Shown: positions 1-10,211, numbered from the stretch's first letter. The stretch: DNA of 64,000 nucleotides from Apibacter adventoris (GCF_002964975.1 NZ_PSZM01000036.1:1-64000); one strand, 5' to 3'. Numbers and translations are program-made. The notes: generated by a model not told the origin, from the sequence alone.

Positions 1-1224
1 CGGGTTGTGGTAACGTTTTATCCTGAATTGTTATGTTACAACTTTTTGTTTCTACTTCTATTGGTATTATACCGATTTGTGTCGGAGTTCCACTTATAGT
101 CACAGCTATTACTCCACTTCCGGATAAACTTATCTGTTGCCCTTCTGTGCCTACTTCTATTGTCATCCCTTTTTCCGTTTTCTTATAACCTGTAAAGTTT
201 ATAGGATTTCCGATTACTGTGTATTTTAATTGTAATGTTTTATTAAAAGAACTTCCTACTTCTAAGGTGGATCCATTTATACTATTACAATCCAAGGTTA
301 GTTTGCCGGGTTGTGGTAACGTTTTATCCTGAATTGTTATGTTACAACTTTTTGTTTCTACTTCTATTGGTATTATACCGATTTGTGTCGGAGTTCCACT
401 TATAGTCACAGCTATTACTCCACTTCCGGATAAACTTATCTGTTGCCCTTCTGTGCCTACTTCTATTGTCATCCCTTTTTCCGTTTTCTTATAACCTGTA
501 AAGTTTATAGGATTTCCGATTACTGTGTATTTTAATTGTAATGTTTTATTAAAAGAACTTCCTACTTCTAAGGTGGATCCATTTATACTATTACAATCCA
601 AGGTTAGTTTGCCGGGTTGTGGTAACGTTTTATCCTGAATTGTTATGTTACAACTTTTTGTTTCTACTTCTATTGGTATTATACCGATTTGTGTCGGAGT
701 TCCACTTATAGTCACAGCTATTACTCCACTTCCGGATAAACTTATCTGTTGCCCTTCTGTGCCTACTTCTATTGTTATCCCTTTTTCCGTTTTCTTATAG
801 CCTGTAAAGTTTATAGGATTTCCGATTACTGTGTATTTTAATTGTAATGTTTTATTGGAAGAACTTCCTACTTCTAAGGTGGATCCATTTATACTATTAC
901 AATCCAAAGTTAGTTTGCCGGGTTGTGGTAACGTTTTGTCCTGAATTGTTATGTTACAACTTTTTGTTTCTACTTCTATTGGTATTATGCCGGTTTGTGT
1001 CGGAGTTCCACTTATGGTTACTGGAATTATTCCTTTTTCAATTAACTCTATTGTTCGTCCTTCTTTACCTATTTCTATGATCAATCCATTTAAAACCTTC
1101 TTATATCCTGTAAAACTTATAGGCACATTCCCTTTTATATTATATCTTAATTCTTGTAAAACATTTAACTTTTCTCCTATATTAATTTGCAAAGTGTTTA
1201 AATCTGAACAATCTAAAACCAGTT
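1..1224. repeat. 306-bp in-frame tandem repeats, at least four units
   Basis: The same sequence recurs at exact 306-bp spacing, with units beginning at 1, 307, 613 and 919. This equals 102 codons, so copy-number change keeps the giant gene in frame. Units 1 and 2 look identical by eye. Unit 3 differs at a handful of positions, and unit 4 diverges in its distal half (after about 1015). The array is cut by the left edge. Older, strongly diverged protein-level copies lie at about 2480-3380. The encoded unit contains a conserved GYKK-G-IEVG core and a single Cys pair (ETKSCNI, TLDCNS). Confidence 0.95.
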
Positions 1225-4200
1225 CAGACACTTCTATAACTTTAGAATATATTAATATATTATTTGAATTATACAATCTCAATCTATAATAAATATGACC
1301 GGATATATTTTCATCTGTAAAATCATAATTTTTAGGATCATTCGTTGTAATTCCTTTAGCAGGCTGTTGATTAATAATTATAAAGTTATTTTCATTATCC
1401 ATACTTCTTTCTAATGTAAAATACTGCGCTAAATATTCCTTAGTAGTTTTCCATACCAATTTTATGCTTTGAGGTTTTATTTTTTCAAAATGAAAATCAC
1501 TTACTTTTGTTGGTGGAGATATTATAGGCCCTTTTACTATAATCTTAAGTTGCGCTTTCAACATACCTACATATGCACTCAAAGTTGCCTCTCCACCTTT
1601 TATTCCCTCAATATTTTCTTTATCTATCTTCTTAATTACTTTTTCGTCTGAAATTTTATAGTTAATAATATCTTCTCTATCATTAATACGCCTTTCTACT
1701 CCATCTGCAAATGTTCCCAATAAATCAAACTTATAAATATTTCCTTGATTCGCTTTAATCTCAGTATTAGAAAATCTTATTTTCTCTAGCAAAGTCTCTG
1801 GTTTAACAACCTTAGGAGATACCGTATGTTTGGCTACCATATTTCCTTCTTTAAATCCATATACTGTTACAAAAAAATCTTTAGAGGGTAAATAACCTTC
1901 GGGTATTTCAAAGGTAAATGTATTTTTTAATTCTAATTTTTTATTTGAAAGTGAGTCAGGATCAAGTATGGGTTTCTCTGCCTCATTTACTATTTTATTT
2001 CTAGCGAAGGAATAAATTCCTTCAACACCCGGATACTGAATAGCAATAAGCATCTGATCTATATTTTCCTGATAAACATCAAAAGAAACTTTATCCCCTG
2101 GAGATAGGTTCAAAGAATTTGATATAAAAGATTTGGGATTTATTGCCAGCTTACTTTCATTTTTCTTGTTTTCATCTAACTTAAAATCGGATAAAAAATT
2201 ATATTTTATTTCTTTGGGTTGAATATTTTGAGAAAAACTTCCTGACTCACTTCTTACATCCTGTTTTAATAATTCAATTATTTCATTTTGTATTTCCAAA
2301 GATTTTGTTATTCCTTCAATTTTAAATGTTGGAAATTCTATATGCATTAGATCTGGAAACTCGCTAGTATATTTCTCGGATAATCCGGCATTCATACTTG
2401 AAGTAGGAACTACATAATCATTAGATTGATTATCATATAAATTTTCTAAAACATTTACATATGGTAAAGAATCTGTAGATTTTTTTACTATATATTTTAT
2501 ATTTACATTAACATCTGTATTTGTATTTGTTTGTAGCGTAACTCCACTTAGAGCAGAACAATCTATAGTTAAAATTCCTGAGTTTTGTTTTTTTTCTTCT
2601 CTTACATGTATTGTACAATATTTATCTTTAATTTCTATTTTTATATTTACAGGAGATAACGATTTACCTTTAATTTTAACTGGAAGATTTCCTTTGCCTT
2701 TTAATAAAATATTTTTTCCATCTTCTCCCACTTCTACCGTTAAACCATTTTTATTTATCTTATATCCAATAAAATTAATTGGATTACCATTTACTATATA
2801 TTCTAATTTCTCTGTAGTATCAATATTTGTATTAGTTTCTAAATCTAATAATCTGAAATTATCACAATTTAAAGTTAACTTTCCAGGTTTTGTATCTTTA
2901 GAATCTCTTACCACAATTACACAAAAATAATCTCCTACATTAACAGGAATATTACCAGAAGATGTAGCTTTACCATTGATAGATACATCAATACTTCCTT
3001 TTCCTTTTAACAGTTCCATTTTTCCTTGTTTTCCTACTTCTATAGATAAACCGTTTACCTCTATTTTATACCCTACAAAATTTATAGGTTTGACCATATT
3101 ATAAGATAATTTTACTGTAGTTTTAATTTCATTTCCAACTACCACATCTGTATTATTTAAATCTGAAGAGTCTAACCCGTAATCTTCATTATTAGATCCA
3201 TTTACAAAAAGTGAACAAAATGTGGAATTTACCTCTACTTTAATTTTTCCCGGGGCTACTGGTGTTCCCATAATTTTAACCGGTAGATTTCCTGTTCCTG
3301 ATAACTTCATTACCTTACCAACCTCTCCTACTTCAATAGTCAACCCATTTACATTTTTCTTATATCCTATAAATTTTATGGTTCCATCTTCCCCTAAAGG
3401 ATTTACTGACTTACCTAGTAAATAGGTTGCAAACAATTTTTCGGGAACTCTTGTAAACGCTGTCTGATTTACATACCATTTTTGTTTATTATCAAATGTT
3501 GAGTTAAATGTATGAATCGGTACTTTTGCTTCTTTAAATTTAGCTAGATTTTCTTTTGAATTTAATTTTTCAATTAAATCTGTTTCTTCTTTTTTATATG
3601 CCCCTGAAAGTGAATCTTTCGCAACCATCATATTTTTTGCGCCCCAAAGAGTTTTACTTTCAGCTTCAGACATAAAAGGAACCATCTGAAAGATATCTTT
3701 TATTTTAAGAGAACTTTCATCTTTAAATGTAATCTTTTTAAAATTAAACTCAGTTTCTGGAACTACAGGGACTTTTATCTTGGGACTAATCACTCTTTGA
3801 TCTACTACTGCATTAGCTAATTGTGTACCACTATGTGGTGTATTTACCGTAATTAATGAATTAACATCAAATCTGTATGGGGTTTTATCTGAAAGACTTT
3901 CTATATACCCGCGTGTATATAATCCTCCACGGCTATAGGCAACTATATTTACCTTTCCTACCGACATATTTGCTTTAGAAGCTGATCCTTTCAACAGATC
4001 AATATAATTAGGAATCTCATCTATCATCTCCTTAGATGATACTTCTGCCGTGTTTTTATCTGTTTTCCATATTTTAAGTATTTGATTACGGGTATATCCT
4101 TTATCCAACATGTTATTTTGTATACTATCTAAAGTCAAGGTATCTGACCATGCGCCATGTATTAATAATACAGGGGACAGAGTAAATTTAATAGGATATC

Positions 4201-7200
4201 GGGTTTTTAATGGTTCTTTAGGAAAATCTTTATTTATTAGTATTAAACTGTATTTTTTTTCTATTTTCCCTTCCTCTAAATCTTTTTCATCTATATAGCT
4301 TGGATGCTGATACAAAATATCAACATAATTTAAATCCTCTATATTTCCATTATAAAATTTAGCCGGCTTTAAAGTTAACTTGCCATATTTTTTAATATAT
4401 TCATCACTATTTTCATCCCCCTCAATAATATTTCCCTCTTCATCTCCAATAGCCAGTTTAAATTGATGTTTTTTGTAAAAAACAGAGGGTTTATAACCCA
4501 CAATTGAAAATATTGTAGAGGGACTTCCGTCTGAAGTAACTGAAAATGTAGATTCATCATTATTATTTTGACTCTCTTTAGCACTAGCCTCTTTTAACTG
4601 TGTTAAAAAAACATGGTTTGTTTTTCCGTTTACTTTTTCTTTAAAGGGTTTATCCGGATCTTTAGTAACATCTATATCTTGTACATGATAAGCATACATT
4701 TCCACAATAGGTATATGTGCTTTTACAACACCTTTATCAGTTACCAACCATACATAGTTAGGATCTTTACCATCTACCACTCCTGTTTTTATATTATTTG
4801 AAATCAAAGGAATATCAACTAAACATTGAGAATTATTCGGTAGTTTCCCTTGGTAAAGAGATAAGTTCACATAATGTTTATAAGAATTATAATTAAATAA
4901 ATCTCCTACTCCATTATAAACAATCATACCATCTGTAGTACCAATAAAAACTCTCCCATATTTATCTCCCCATATTCCCGCAGGATTCACTTTTGATTTG
5001 GGAAAAATAATATTGCTATCATTATTCAATTTTAACTCATCAGTAGACATTATATACATAGCATATTTACCTTCATTTGAATTTGAGCCTATCCATACAA
5101 CTTTACCATCAGAATATACAGACGTCAATTGACCTGATAATGTTAATTGATCAATAGTAGCAGAAGCTATTAATTTATTATCAAAACCATATTTCATAAT
5201 TTTAGAAGGAATTAGCTTATTTTCAAATTCAAAACTTTCTACAGCTATCCATACTGCTAAACTATCAGCAGAAATGGAATAAATATTTCGGGTTCCTTCT
5301 TTTTTATTAATTGGCGGATTATATGTATTATCTGGAAAAGAAATGCCAGAATCTTGCCTGTGGTAAGTACCCACAGGAATAAATTTCCCATTAGTATCTG
5401 AAGCTGAAATTGAAGCAAAACTTCCGGGAGTTATAATATATTTAGAGCCCATTCCAGAATAAAGAATATGATGAAATCCCTGTGATACTCGTACTATGTT
5501 ATATGGATCTACAATTACTTGTAATGTATTACGGGTTCCCAAACCATCATTTTCAAGAAATGGTAATTTATAGGTGTCCTGATCGGGTTTAAAATGTCGT
5601 TGATCTGATATATTATTAATATTAATTCTATTTACTCCTCCTAATTGAAAAAAACCAAATGACGACTGTATTCCACTTTGCCCTACCCATAAATTCCCTA
5701 ATGTATCTGCCGCTAATGACCTTATCCAGGATTGATCTAAATTTTTATTAATAGTAATTTTTGAGAAAATTGTGTCTTTTTTAGATTGATCCATAAAATA
5801 TAATCCTTTATATTTTGTACCCACCCAAACATTATTATTTTTATCTACAGTTACAGAAGTGAATTCTGTATCTTTTTCTTCAAGAACCGTTTTAAAATCA
5901 GAAGTATTTATAACAATATCTACGATATATAAAATCTCATCATTTTTACTCTTTAAAGGCAAGCTTAAAAGCGTTTTCTCAGCTTTTACTAATTTACCTG
6001 ATAGTTCTATAGAAAATTTCCCTAATTCATTTGTAGCTTTAGAAAACATCGTTGATTTAATACTTACTTTGATCCCATTAACTTCTGCAGATGTAGCTTT
6101 TAGCTCAAATTTTTCTCCCTTAAACAAATATCCTATTTCTAAATCAACATTAATTGATTGATCCTTTGCTATTGTTAAATTAAATAAATTTGAATAAATA
6201 ATTGGTTTTTCATTATTATCCTCAACTTTAATAGTAATCTCACAGGTGTTTATCTCTTTCCCTCCTTTTTTATTAATTGGTAATTTCAAAGTTATAATAC
6301 CTGTTTTTTCTGGAACTCCTTCAACTCTAAAATTTAATTTTCCTATAGACGAATTTAAATTCACAGCGTCTAGATATGCTGTTAAACCACTAACTTTAAT
6401 AGAATTGGAAGATTCAAGATTTATAGAGTCTCCTTTTAATATATAGGATATACTTCCCATTTGCTTTAATGGATCTCTAATTACAGCTTTTATTGCATTA
6501 ATAGGATTTTCAACCATAAGTTCAGCATCAACCAGAACTGAAACTTTGCAATCAATTTTGTTTATACTAATTGGAACTTCTGCATTCGCTATCGGTTTTC
6601 CTAATAAATTTACCTTAACAGTTCCACCCAAACCAATAAGCTTCTGGGCAGGAACAGAACTATTTAGCCCATTAATTGTATCTGAAACCTTAGGAGGAAT
6701 ATCAAAAAAATATTTTTCTCCAGCCAAATTCATATCATATTGAACTAGTAAGGGGTTATCAATTTTTTTCCCAACTACAACTTTTACAGGATTTTTAGGA
6801 CACGTTATTTTAAATGTGGAAATTAAAACTTCACTATTTTGTATAAGCAATCCTTCTTCATTTTTAATTGGAATATGTACAGAACTCGCAATAAAATATT
6901 TGGGACTACCTTTTACTAAAACTTTAATTTTACCAGAAGATTTCAGTGTAGTTCCATTTATTATATAAACTAGCCCATCTTTCTGAACCGAAGAAGACTT
7001 TATAATTTGTTTCCCACTTGATAAAGAATAAGGAATTTCTACCTCAGTATCTGCATTTTCTCCATAATTTAGCATTAATTCCACTTCTTTATCTATTTTT
7101 AATACAGAAACTATTATTTTTAGAGTTTGTATTGTATCTTTTTTTGAATTTAAAAGCGGAAGTTTTAAAGTTATATCTTTTGTGCTATCAGGATCTCCTT

Positions 7201-7483
7201 CAATTTTTATAGCTATTTTTCCTGAAGGTGATTTTAAGGTAGCTGCTTCTATATAAGCTTTCATTCCACTTACTTTTTTAGACTCGCTTGATGCCAATGT
7301 GTATTCCCCACAACTCATTTCATAAGTTGTTTTAATAAAATGTTTATTAGAAGTACCATAAGTTGCTTGTAACGTATCTTTTAAAGTTTCAAAACTTGGT
7401 ATAGGCTGTGCATGTCCAATATAAATGAAAATTAAAAATAAAAACAATAAATTGCTTTTAAAAGAATATAAAAATATTTTCAT
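1..7483 (-). CDS. giant secreted multidomain protein with beta-propeller, lipase-like hydrolase core and tandem repeats (3' end outside window)
   Basis: A single uninterrupted reverse frame starts with ATG at 7483 and leaves the window at position 1, giving at least 2,494 codons. A signal peptide ends at GHAQ (about residue 21). Residues ~25-530 are beta-sandwich stretches resembling cadherin/Calx-type repeats. Residues ~540-870 read like two-component-regulator propeller blades (NNVWVGT, GNLWVGQ, GRVFIGTTDG). Residues ~1100-1300 carry an alpha/beta-hydrolase signature: LLIHGAW with His about 1109, then VAYSRGG with the putative nucleophile Ser about 1184, and NTPHSG. Residues ~1365-1667 hold three diverged copies of a ~102-residue repeat. 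A Big2-like segment and an FN3-like segment (~1890-2080) follow, then near-identical copies of the repeat to the edge. It is probably secreted or surface-anchored. Substrate and anchoring are unknown, because any C-terminal sorting domain lies outside the window. Confidence 0.85.
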   Translation of the reverse strand, partial: MKIFLYSFKSNLLFLFLIFIYIGHAQPIPSFETLKDTLQATYGTSNKHFIKTTYEMSCGEYTLASSESKKVSGMKAYIEAATLKSPSGKIAIKIEGDPDSTKDITLKLPLLNSKKDTIQTLKIIVSVLKIDKEVELMLNYGENADTEVEIPYSLSSGKQIIKSSSVQKDGLVYIINGTTLKSSGKIKVLVKGSPKYFIASSVHIPIKNEEGLLIQNSEVLISTFKITCPKNPVKVVVGKKIDNPLLVQYDMNLAGEKYFFDIPPKVSDTINGLNSSVPAQKLIGLGGTVKVNLLGKPIANAEVPISINKIDCKVSVLVDAELMVENPINAIKAVIRDPLKQMGSISYILKGDSINLESSNSIKVSGLTAYLDAVNLNSSIGKLNFRVEGVPEKTGIITLKLPINKKGGKEINTCEITIKVEDNNEKPIIYSNLFNLTIAKDQSINVDLEIGYLFKGEKFELKATSAEVNGIKVSIKSTMFSKATNELGKFSIELSGKLVKAEKTLLSLPLKSKNDEILYIVDIVINTSDFKTVLEEKDTEFTSVTVDKNNNVWVGTKYKGLYFMDQSKKDTIFSKITINKNLDQSWIRSLAADTLGNLWVGQSGIQSSFGFFQLGGVNRININNISDQRHFKPDQDTYKLPFLENDGLGTRNTLQVIVDPYNIVRVSQGFHHILYSGMGSKYIITPGSFASISASDTNGKFIPVGTYHRQDSGISFPDNTYNPPINKKEGTRNIYSISADSLAVWIAVESFEFENKLIPSKIMKYGFDNKLIASATIDQLTLSGQLTSVYSDGKVVWIGSNSNEGKYAMYIMSTDELKLNNDSNIIFPKSKVNPAGIWGDKYGRVFIGTTDGMIVYNGVGDLFNYNSYKHYVNLSLYQGKLPNNSQCLVDIPLISNNIKTGVVDGKDPNYVWLVTDKGVVKAHIPIVEMYAYHVQDIDVTKDPDKPFKEKVNGKTNHVFLTQLKEASAKESQNNNDESTFSVTSDGSPSTIFSIVGYKPSVFYKKHQFKLAIGDEEGNIIEGDENSDEYIKKYGKLTLKPAKFYNGNIEDLNYVDILYQHPSYIDEKDLEEGKIEKKYSLILINKDFPKEPLKTRYPIKFTLSPVLLIHGAWSDTLTLDSIQNNMLDKGYTRNQILKIWKTDKNTAEVSSKEMIDEIPNYIDLLKGSASKANMSVGKVNIVAYSRGGLYTRGYIESLSDKTPYRFDVNSLITVNTPHSGTQLANAVVDQRVISPKIKVPVVPETEFNFKKITFKDESSLKIKDIFQMVPFMSEAESKTLWGAKNMMVAKDSLSGAYKKEETDLIEKLNSKENLAKFKEAKVPIHTFNSTFDNKQKWYVNQTAFTRVPEKLFATYLLGKSVNPLGEDGTIKFIGYKKNVNGLTIEVGEVGKVMKLSGTGNLPVKIMGTPVAPGKIKVEVNSTFCSLFVNGSNNEDYGLDSSDLNNTDVVVGNEIKTTVKLSYNMVKPINFVGYKIEVNGLSIEVGKQGKMELLKGKGSIDVSINGKATSSGNIPVNVGDYFCVIVVRDSKDTKPGKLTLNCDNFRLLDLETNTNIDTTEKLEYIVNGNPINFIGYKINKNGLTVEVGEDGKNILLKGKGNLPVKIKGKSLSPVNIKIEIKDKYCTIHVREEKKQNSGILTIDCSALSGVTLQTNTNTDVNVNIKYIVKKSTDSLPYVNVLENLYDNQSNDYVVPTSSMNAGLSEKYTSEFPDLMHIEFPTFKIEGITKSLEIQNEIIELLKQDVRSESGSFSQNIQPKEIKYNFLSDFKLDENKKNESKLAINPKSFISNSLNLSPGDKVSFDVYQENIDQMLIAIQYPGVEGIYSFARNKIVNEAEKPILDPDSLSNKKLELKNTFTFEIPEGYLPSKDFFVTVYGFKEGNMVAKHTVSPKVVKPETLLEKIRFSNTEIKANQGNIYKFDLLGTFADGVERRINDREDIINYKISDEKVIKKIDKENIEGIKGGEATLSAYVGMLKAQLKIIVKGPIISPPTKVSDFHFEKIKPQSIKLVWKTTKEYLAQYFTLERSMDNENNFIIINQQPAKGITTNDPKNYDFTDENISGHIYYRLRLYNSNNILIYSKVIEVSELVLDCSDLNTLQINIGEKLNVLQELRYNIKGNVPISFTGYKKVLNGLIIEIGKEGRTIELIEKGIIPVTISGTPTQTGIIPIEVETKSCNITIQDKTLPQPGKLTLDCNSINGSTLEVGSSSNKTLQLKYTVIGNPINFTGYKKTEKGITIEVGTEGQQISLSGSGVIAVTISGTPTQIGIIPIEVETKSCNITIQDKTLPQPGKLTLDCNSINGSTLEVGSSFNKTLQLKYTVIGNPINFTGYKKTEKGMTIEVGTEGQQISLSGSGVIAVTISGTPTQIGIIPIEVETKSCNITIQDKTLPQPGKLTLDCNSINGSTLEVGSSFNKTLQLKYTVIGNPINFTGYKKTEKGMTIEVGTEGQQISLSGSGVIAVTISGTPTQIGIIPIEVETKSCNITIQDKTLPQP

Positions 7484-7894
7484 AATTTAAATTTTAAATC
7501 GTGATTGTATAAATGCTTTTTTTGATAAGATCTTAACCATTTAAAGAACAAATCCATTTATTACAAATATAATTTAAATATAAATAAATGTAATAATTAA
7601 AATAAAATAAATATATATACATTAATTTAAAAAATAAAATTTAGTATTATTTTAAAATAAGTATAATTTATAAATATATAGATAAATCTTTTATTTAGAA
7701 CAATCTCTGATTTAATTATTTGATAACCTTACTAAAAAACTATTATAAAAAAATAATAATTAACGTGTTATTATCCTAAATTCATAAACATATAAAATTA
7801 AAACAATGAAAATTTGAGATATTTAACAAAAAAGCCTAATTTTAAACTTTCCCTTTTTCAAAATGATATATTAAATATAAACTTACCTGTTTTT
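7484..7894. other. AT-rich divergent intergenic region
   Basis: This 411-bp gap separates the giant minus-strand gene from the permease. It is nearly all A/T. Apart from the candidate -7 box at 7564-7571 and a three-codon ATG...TGA at 7806, nothing gene-like is visible. A TTG-initiated extension of the permease (from 7814) falls here but is not supported by family length. Confidence 0.5.
7564..7571 (-). promoter_or_regulatory. candidate -7 box (TATATTTG) for the giant secreted protein
   Basis: Read on the minus strand this is TATATTTG, a match to the Bacteroidota TAnnTTTG element. It lies about 80 bp upstream of the ATG at 7483. No clear TTG -33 partner was found, so this is a weak prediction. 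Confidence 0.35.
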
Positions 7895-9298
7895 ATGAAT
7901 GATTCTAACAAAAAATTACAAAGAAATCTTACAAATAGACATATTCAACTCATTGCAATAGGAGGAGCTATTGGAACCGGACTATTTATGGGTTCAGGAA
8001 AAACTATAAATTTAGCAGGTCCTTCCATTTTATTAGTATACACTATTATTGGTTTTATTTTATTTTTTGTAATGAGAGCAATGGGAGAACTACTTTTATC
8101 TAACTTAAAATATAAATCTTTTGTAGATTTTGTCTCAGACTTATTAGGTCCAATGGCTGGCTTTTTTATGGGATGGACATATTGGTTTTGTTGGATAGTT
8201 ACTGGAAGTGCAGATTTAATAGCTATTTCTGGATATGTAGAATACCTTTTTCCTGGAATGATAGCCCCATGGATTCCTGCATTTGTCTGTATACTTTTTT
8301 TCTTATGTTTAAACCTACTAACCGTAAAATTATTCGGAGAAACAGAATTTTGGTTTGCCATTATAAAAATATTAGCCATTATAAGTTTAATAGCTATAGG
8401 AATTTTTTTTATTATTTACAGATTCACACCTCCCTCTGGAGTAACAACCTCCCTTAGCAACATTTGGAATGATGGAGGATTTTTTCCTACTGGTTTTGCT
8501 GGATTTGTAGCTGGATTTCAGATTGCTGCTTTTGCTTTTGTAGGTGTAGAACTAGTAGGAACAACTGCAGCTGAAACTAATAATCCTGAAAAAACATTAC
8601 CTAAAGCAATTAATGCCATCCCTATAAGAATAATACTTTTTTATGTCTTAGCATTAGCTGTAATTATGTCTGTAATGCCTTGGAGAACTATAAATCCCGA
8701 TAAAAGTCCTTTTATTGTTCTATTCTCTTTTGCTGGAATTACCTCGGCTTTTAATATAACTTATTTTGTCGTACTTACCTCTGCAGCATCCTCTGCTAAT
8801 AGCGGAATTTTTTCTACAAGTAGGATGCTTTATGGACTATCTTTAAACCAAAAAGCACCTAAGGCTTTTAAAAAATTATCTAAAGCATCTGTTCCGGCTT
8901 GGGGACTAACTTTTTCATGTATTTGTCTTCTTCCATCGGTTTTGCTTCTTTATTTTGGAAACGAAAATGTTATGCATGCCTTTACTTTAGTAACTACAGT
9001 TGCCACTGTTCTATTTGTTTTCGTCTGGTCTATGATTTTATTTGCATATATTTCCTTTCGAAAAAAAAGGCCTGAATTACATCAAAAATCAAAATACAAA
9101 GTTCCCGGAGGTTTATTTTCAATCTATATTTCATTAATTTTTTTCCTATTACTAATAATTTCTTTTTGGTTTAAAGAAGATACTAAACAAGCTCTTACAT
9201 ACACCCCTTTATGGTTTATAATATTAGGAATGTGTTATTTAATAATTCCTAAAAAAATAAAACAACAATGGATAAAATCATTCAAAAATAATTTGTAA
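7895..9298 (+). CDS. cycA: APC-family amino-acid permease, CycA-like (D-serine/D-alanine/glycine:H+ symporter type)
   Basis: This inner-membrane secondary transporter of the amino acid-polyamine-organocation family has about 12 hydrophobic segments. The N-terminal signature NRHIQLIAIGGAIGTGLF and the following MGSGK are near-verbatim for the CycA/AnsP/GabP group. The GFQIAAFAFVGVELVGTTAAE and SSANSGIFSTSRMLYGLS blocks are also typical. I chose ATG 7895 (467 codons, close to the ~470 of E. coli CycA). The frame is open upstream to a TTG at 7814, which would add an unlikely 27-residue leader. D-Ser/D-Ala/Gly uptake is inferred by family; other neutral amino acids are possible. The gene is monocistronic, followed by a 58-bp gap to menB. 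Confidence 0.85.
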   Translation: MNDSNKKLQRNLTNRHIQLIAIGGAIGTGLFMGSGKTINLAGPSILLVYTIIGFILFFVMRAMGELLLSNLKYKSFVDFVSDLLGPMAGFFMGWTYWFCWIVTGSADLIAISGYVEYLFPGMIAPWIPAFVCILFFLCLNLLTVKLFGETEFWFAIIKILAIISLIAIGIFFIIYRFTPPSGVTTSLSNIWNDGGFFPTGFAGFVAGFQIAAFAFVGVELVGTTAAETNNPEKTLPKAINAIPIRIILFYVLALAVIMSVMPWRTINPDKSPFIVLFSFAGITSAFNITYFVVLTSAASSANSGIFSTSRMLYGLSLNQKAPKAFKKLSKASVPAWGLTFSCICLLPSVLLLYFGNENVMHAFTLVTTVATVLFVFVWSMILFAYISFRKKRPELHQKSKYKVPGGLFSIYISLIFFLLLIISFWFKEDTKQALTYTPLWFIILGMCYLIIPKKIKQQWIKSFKNNL

Positions 9299-9332
9299 AC
9301 AAAGACTAGAAAAACTATTTCTTTAAAATTAG

Positions 9333-9340
9333 TAAATTTG
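9333..9340 (+). promoter_or_regulatory. candidate -7 box (TAAATTTG) for menB
   Basis: TAAATTTG matches the Bacteroidota TAnnTTTG -7 element and lies 16 bp upstream of the menB ATG. This suggests menB has its own promoter rather than reading through from the permease. Confidence 0.5.
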
Positions 9341-9356
9341 ACTAAAAATAAATTAA

Positions 9357-10175
9357 ATGGCTAGAAATTGGCAGACTATAAAAGAATTTTCTGATATTTT
9401 ATTTGAATATTGGGAAGGAATTGCTAAAATAACGATTAATAGACCTAAAGTTTACAATGCTTTTCGCCCGGAAACTAATTTTCAAATGTTAGAAGCAATA
9501 GATTATTGTCGTGAACACCCTGAAATAGATGTAATAATCTTAACCGGAGCTGGAGATAAAGCTTTTTGCAGTGGAGGAGATCAAAACGTGAAAGGTATAG
9601 GAGGTTACGTGGGTGAAGATGGTATTCCCAGATTAAATGTATTAGATTTACATAAAAAAATAAGAGAAATACCTAAACCCGTAATTGCCATGGTAAACGG
9701 ATATGCCATAGGAGGTGGTCATGTACTACATGTAGTTTGTGATTTGACTATCGCTTCTGAAAATGCAAAATTTGGACAAACAGGACCTAAAGTAGGCAGT
9801 TTTGACGGAGGTTTCGGATCATCTTATCTAGCCAGAAGCGTGGGACAAAAAAAAGTAAGAGAAATTTGGTTTTTATGTCAGCAATATACAGCAAACGAAG
9901 CAATGGAAATGGGAATGGTAAATAAAGTGGTTCCACTTGAGAAATTAGAAGATGAAACAGTTGAATGGTGTCAAATTATGCAACAAAGAAGCCCGATGGC
10001 TTTACGTATGATTAAACGATGTTTAAATGCAGAATTAGATGGACAACATGGGCTCATGCAGCTAGCTGGTGATGCCACTTTAATGTATTATTTAATGGAT
10101 GAAGCTCAAGAAGGTAAAAAAGCATTTTTGGAAAAACGAAAACCCAATTTTAAACAATTCCCCAAATTTCCTTAA
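9357..10175 (+). CDS. menB: 1,4-dihydroxy-2-naphthoyl-CoA synthase
   Basis: This crotonase-fold enzyme closes the second ring of menaquinone by converting o-succinylbenzoyl-CoA to 1,4-dihydroxy-2-naphthoyl-CoA. At 272 residues it has normal family length. Diagnostic MenB blocks are [12 protein letters not shown] (oxyanion-hole segment), [18 protein letters not shown] and [16 protein letters not shown] with the conserved catalytic-site Asp. The C-terminal tail KRKPNF is also typical. No other men gene is adjacent, so the pathway must be completed elsewhere. Its product, menaquinone, is the likely electron acceptor for the GlpABC and GlpD dehydrogenases encoded downstream. Confidence 0.95.
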   Translation: MARNWQTIKEFSDILFEYWEGIAKITINRPKVYNAFRPETNFQMLEAIDYCREHPEIDVIILTGAGDKAFCSGGDQNVKGIGGYVGEDGIPRLNVLDLHKKIREIPKPVIAMVNGYAIGGGHVLHVVCDLTIASENAKFGQTGPKVGSFDGGFGSSYLARSVGQKKVREIWFLCQQYTANEAMEMGMVNKVVPLEKLEDETVEWCQIMQQRSPMALRMIKRCLNAELDGQHGLMQLAGDATLMYYLMDEAQEGKKAFLEKRKPNFKQFPKFP

Positions 10176-10182
10176 AAATTAT

Positions 10183-10211
10183 AAAAGGGTTGTTTTAAAA
10201 ACAACCCTTTT
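10183..10211 (+). terminator. hairpin terminator after menB
   Basis: AAAAGGGTTGTTTT pairs with AAAACAACCCTTTT across almost no loop, so the inner A/T pairs probably open to form it. The stem ends in a T run. It lies 8 bp after the menB stop and isolates menB from the glp operon. Confidence 0.8.

Noticed and set aside
1-1224. CRISPR-like array of regular repeats
   Set aside because: The 306-bp units abut with no unique spacers and encode in-frame protein repeats.
847-1289. Short forward open frames across the tandem repeats
   Set aside because: They are shadows of the reverse giant gene; their lengths follow from the repeat and lack any protein-like composition.
4375-4584. Reverse-strand 69-codon frame
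   Set aside because: It lies within the giant gene in another frame and has no family features.
7814-7894. TTG start for the amino-acid permease
   Set aside because: It would add 27 residues beyond the family N-terminus; ATG 7895 gives normal length.
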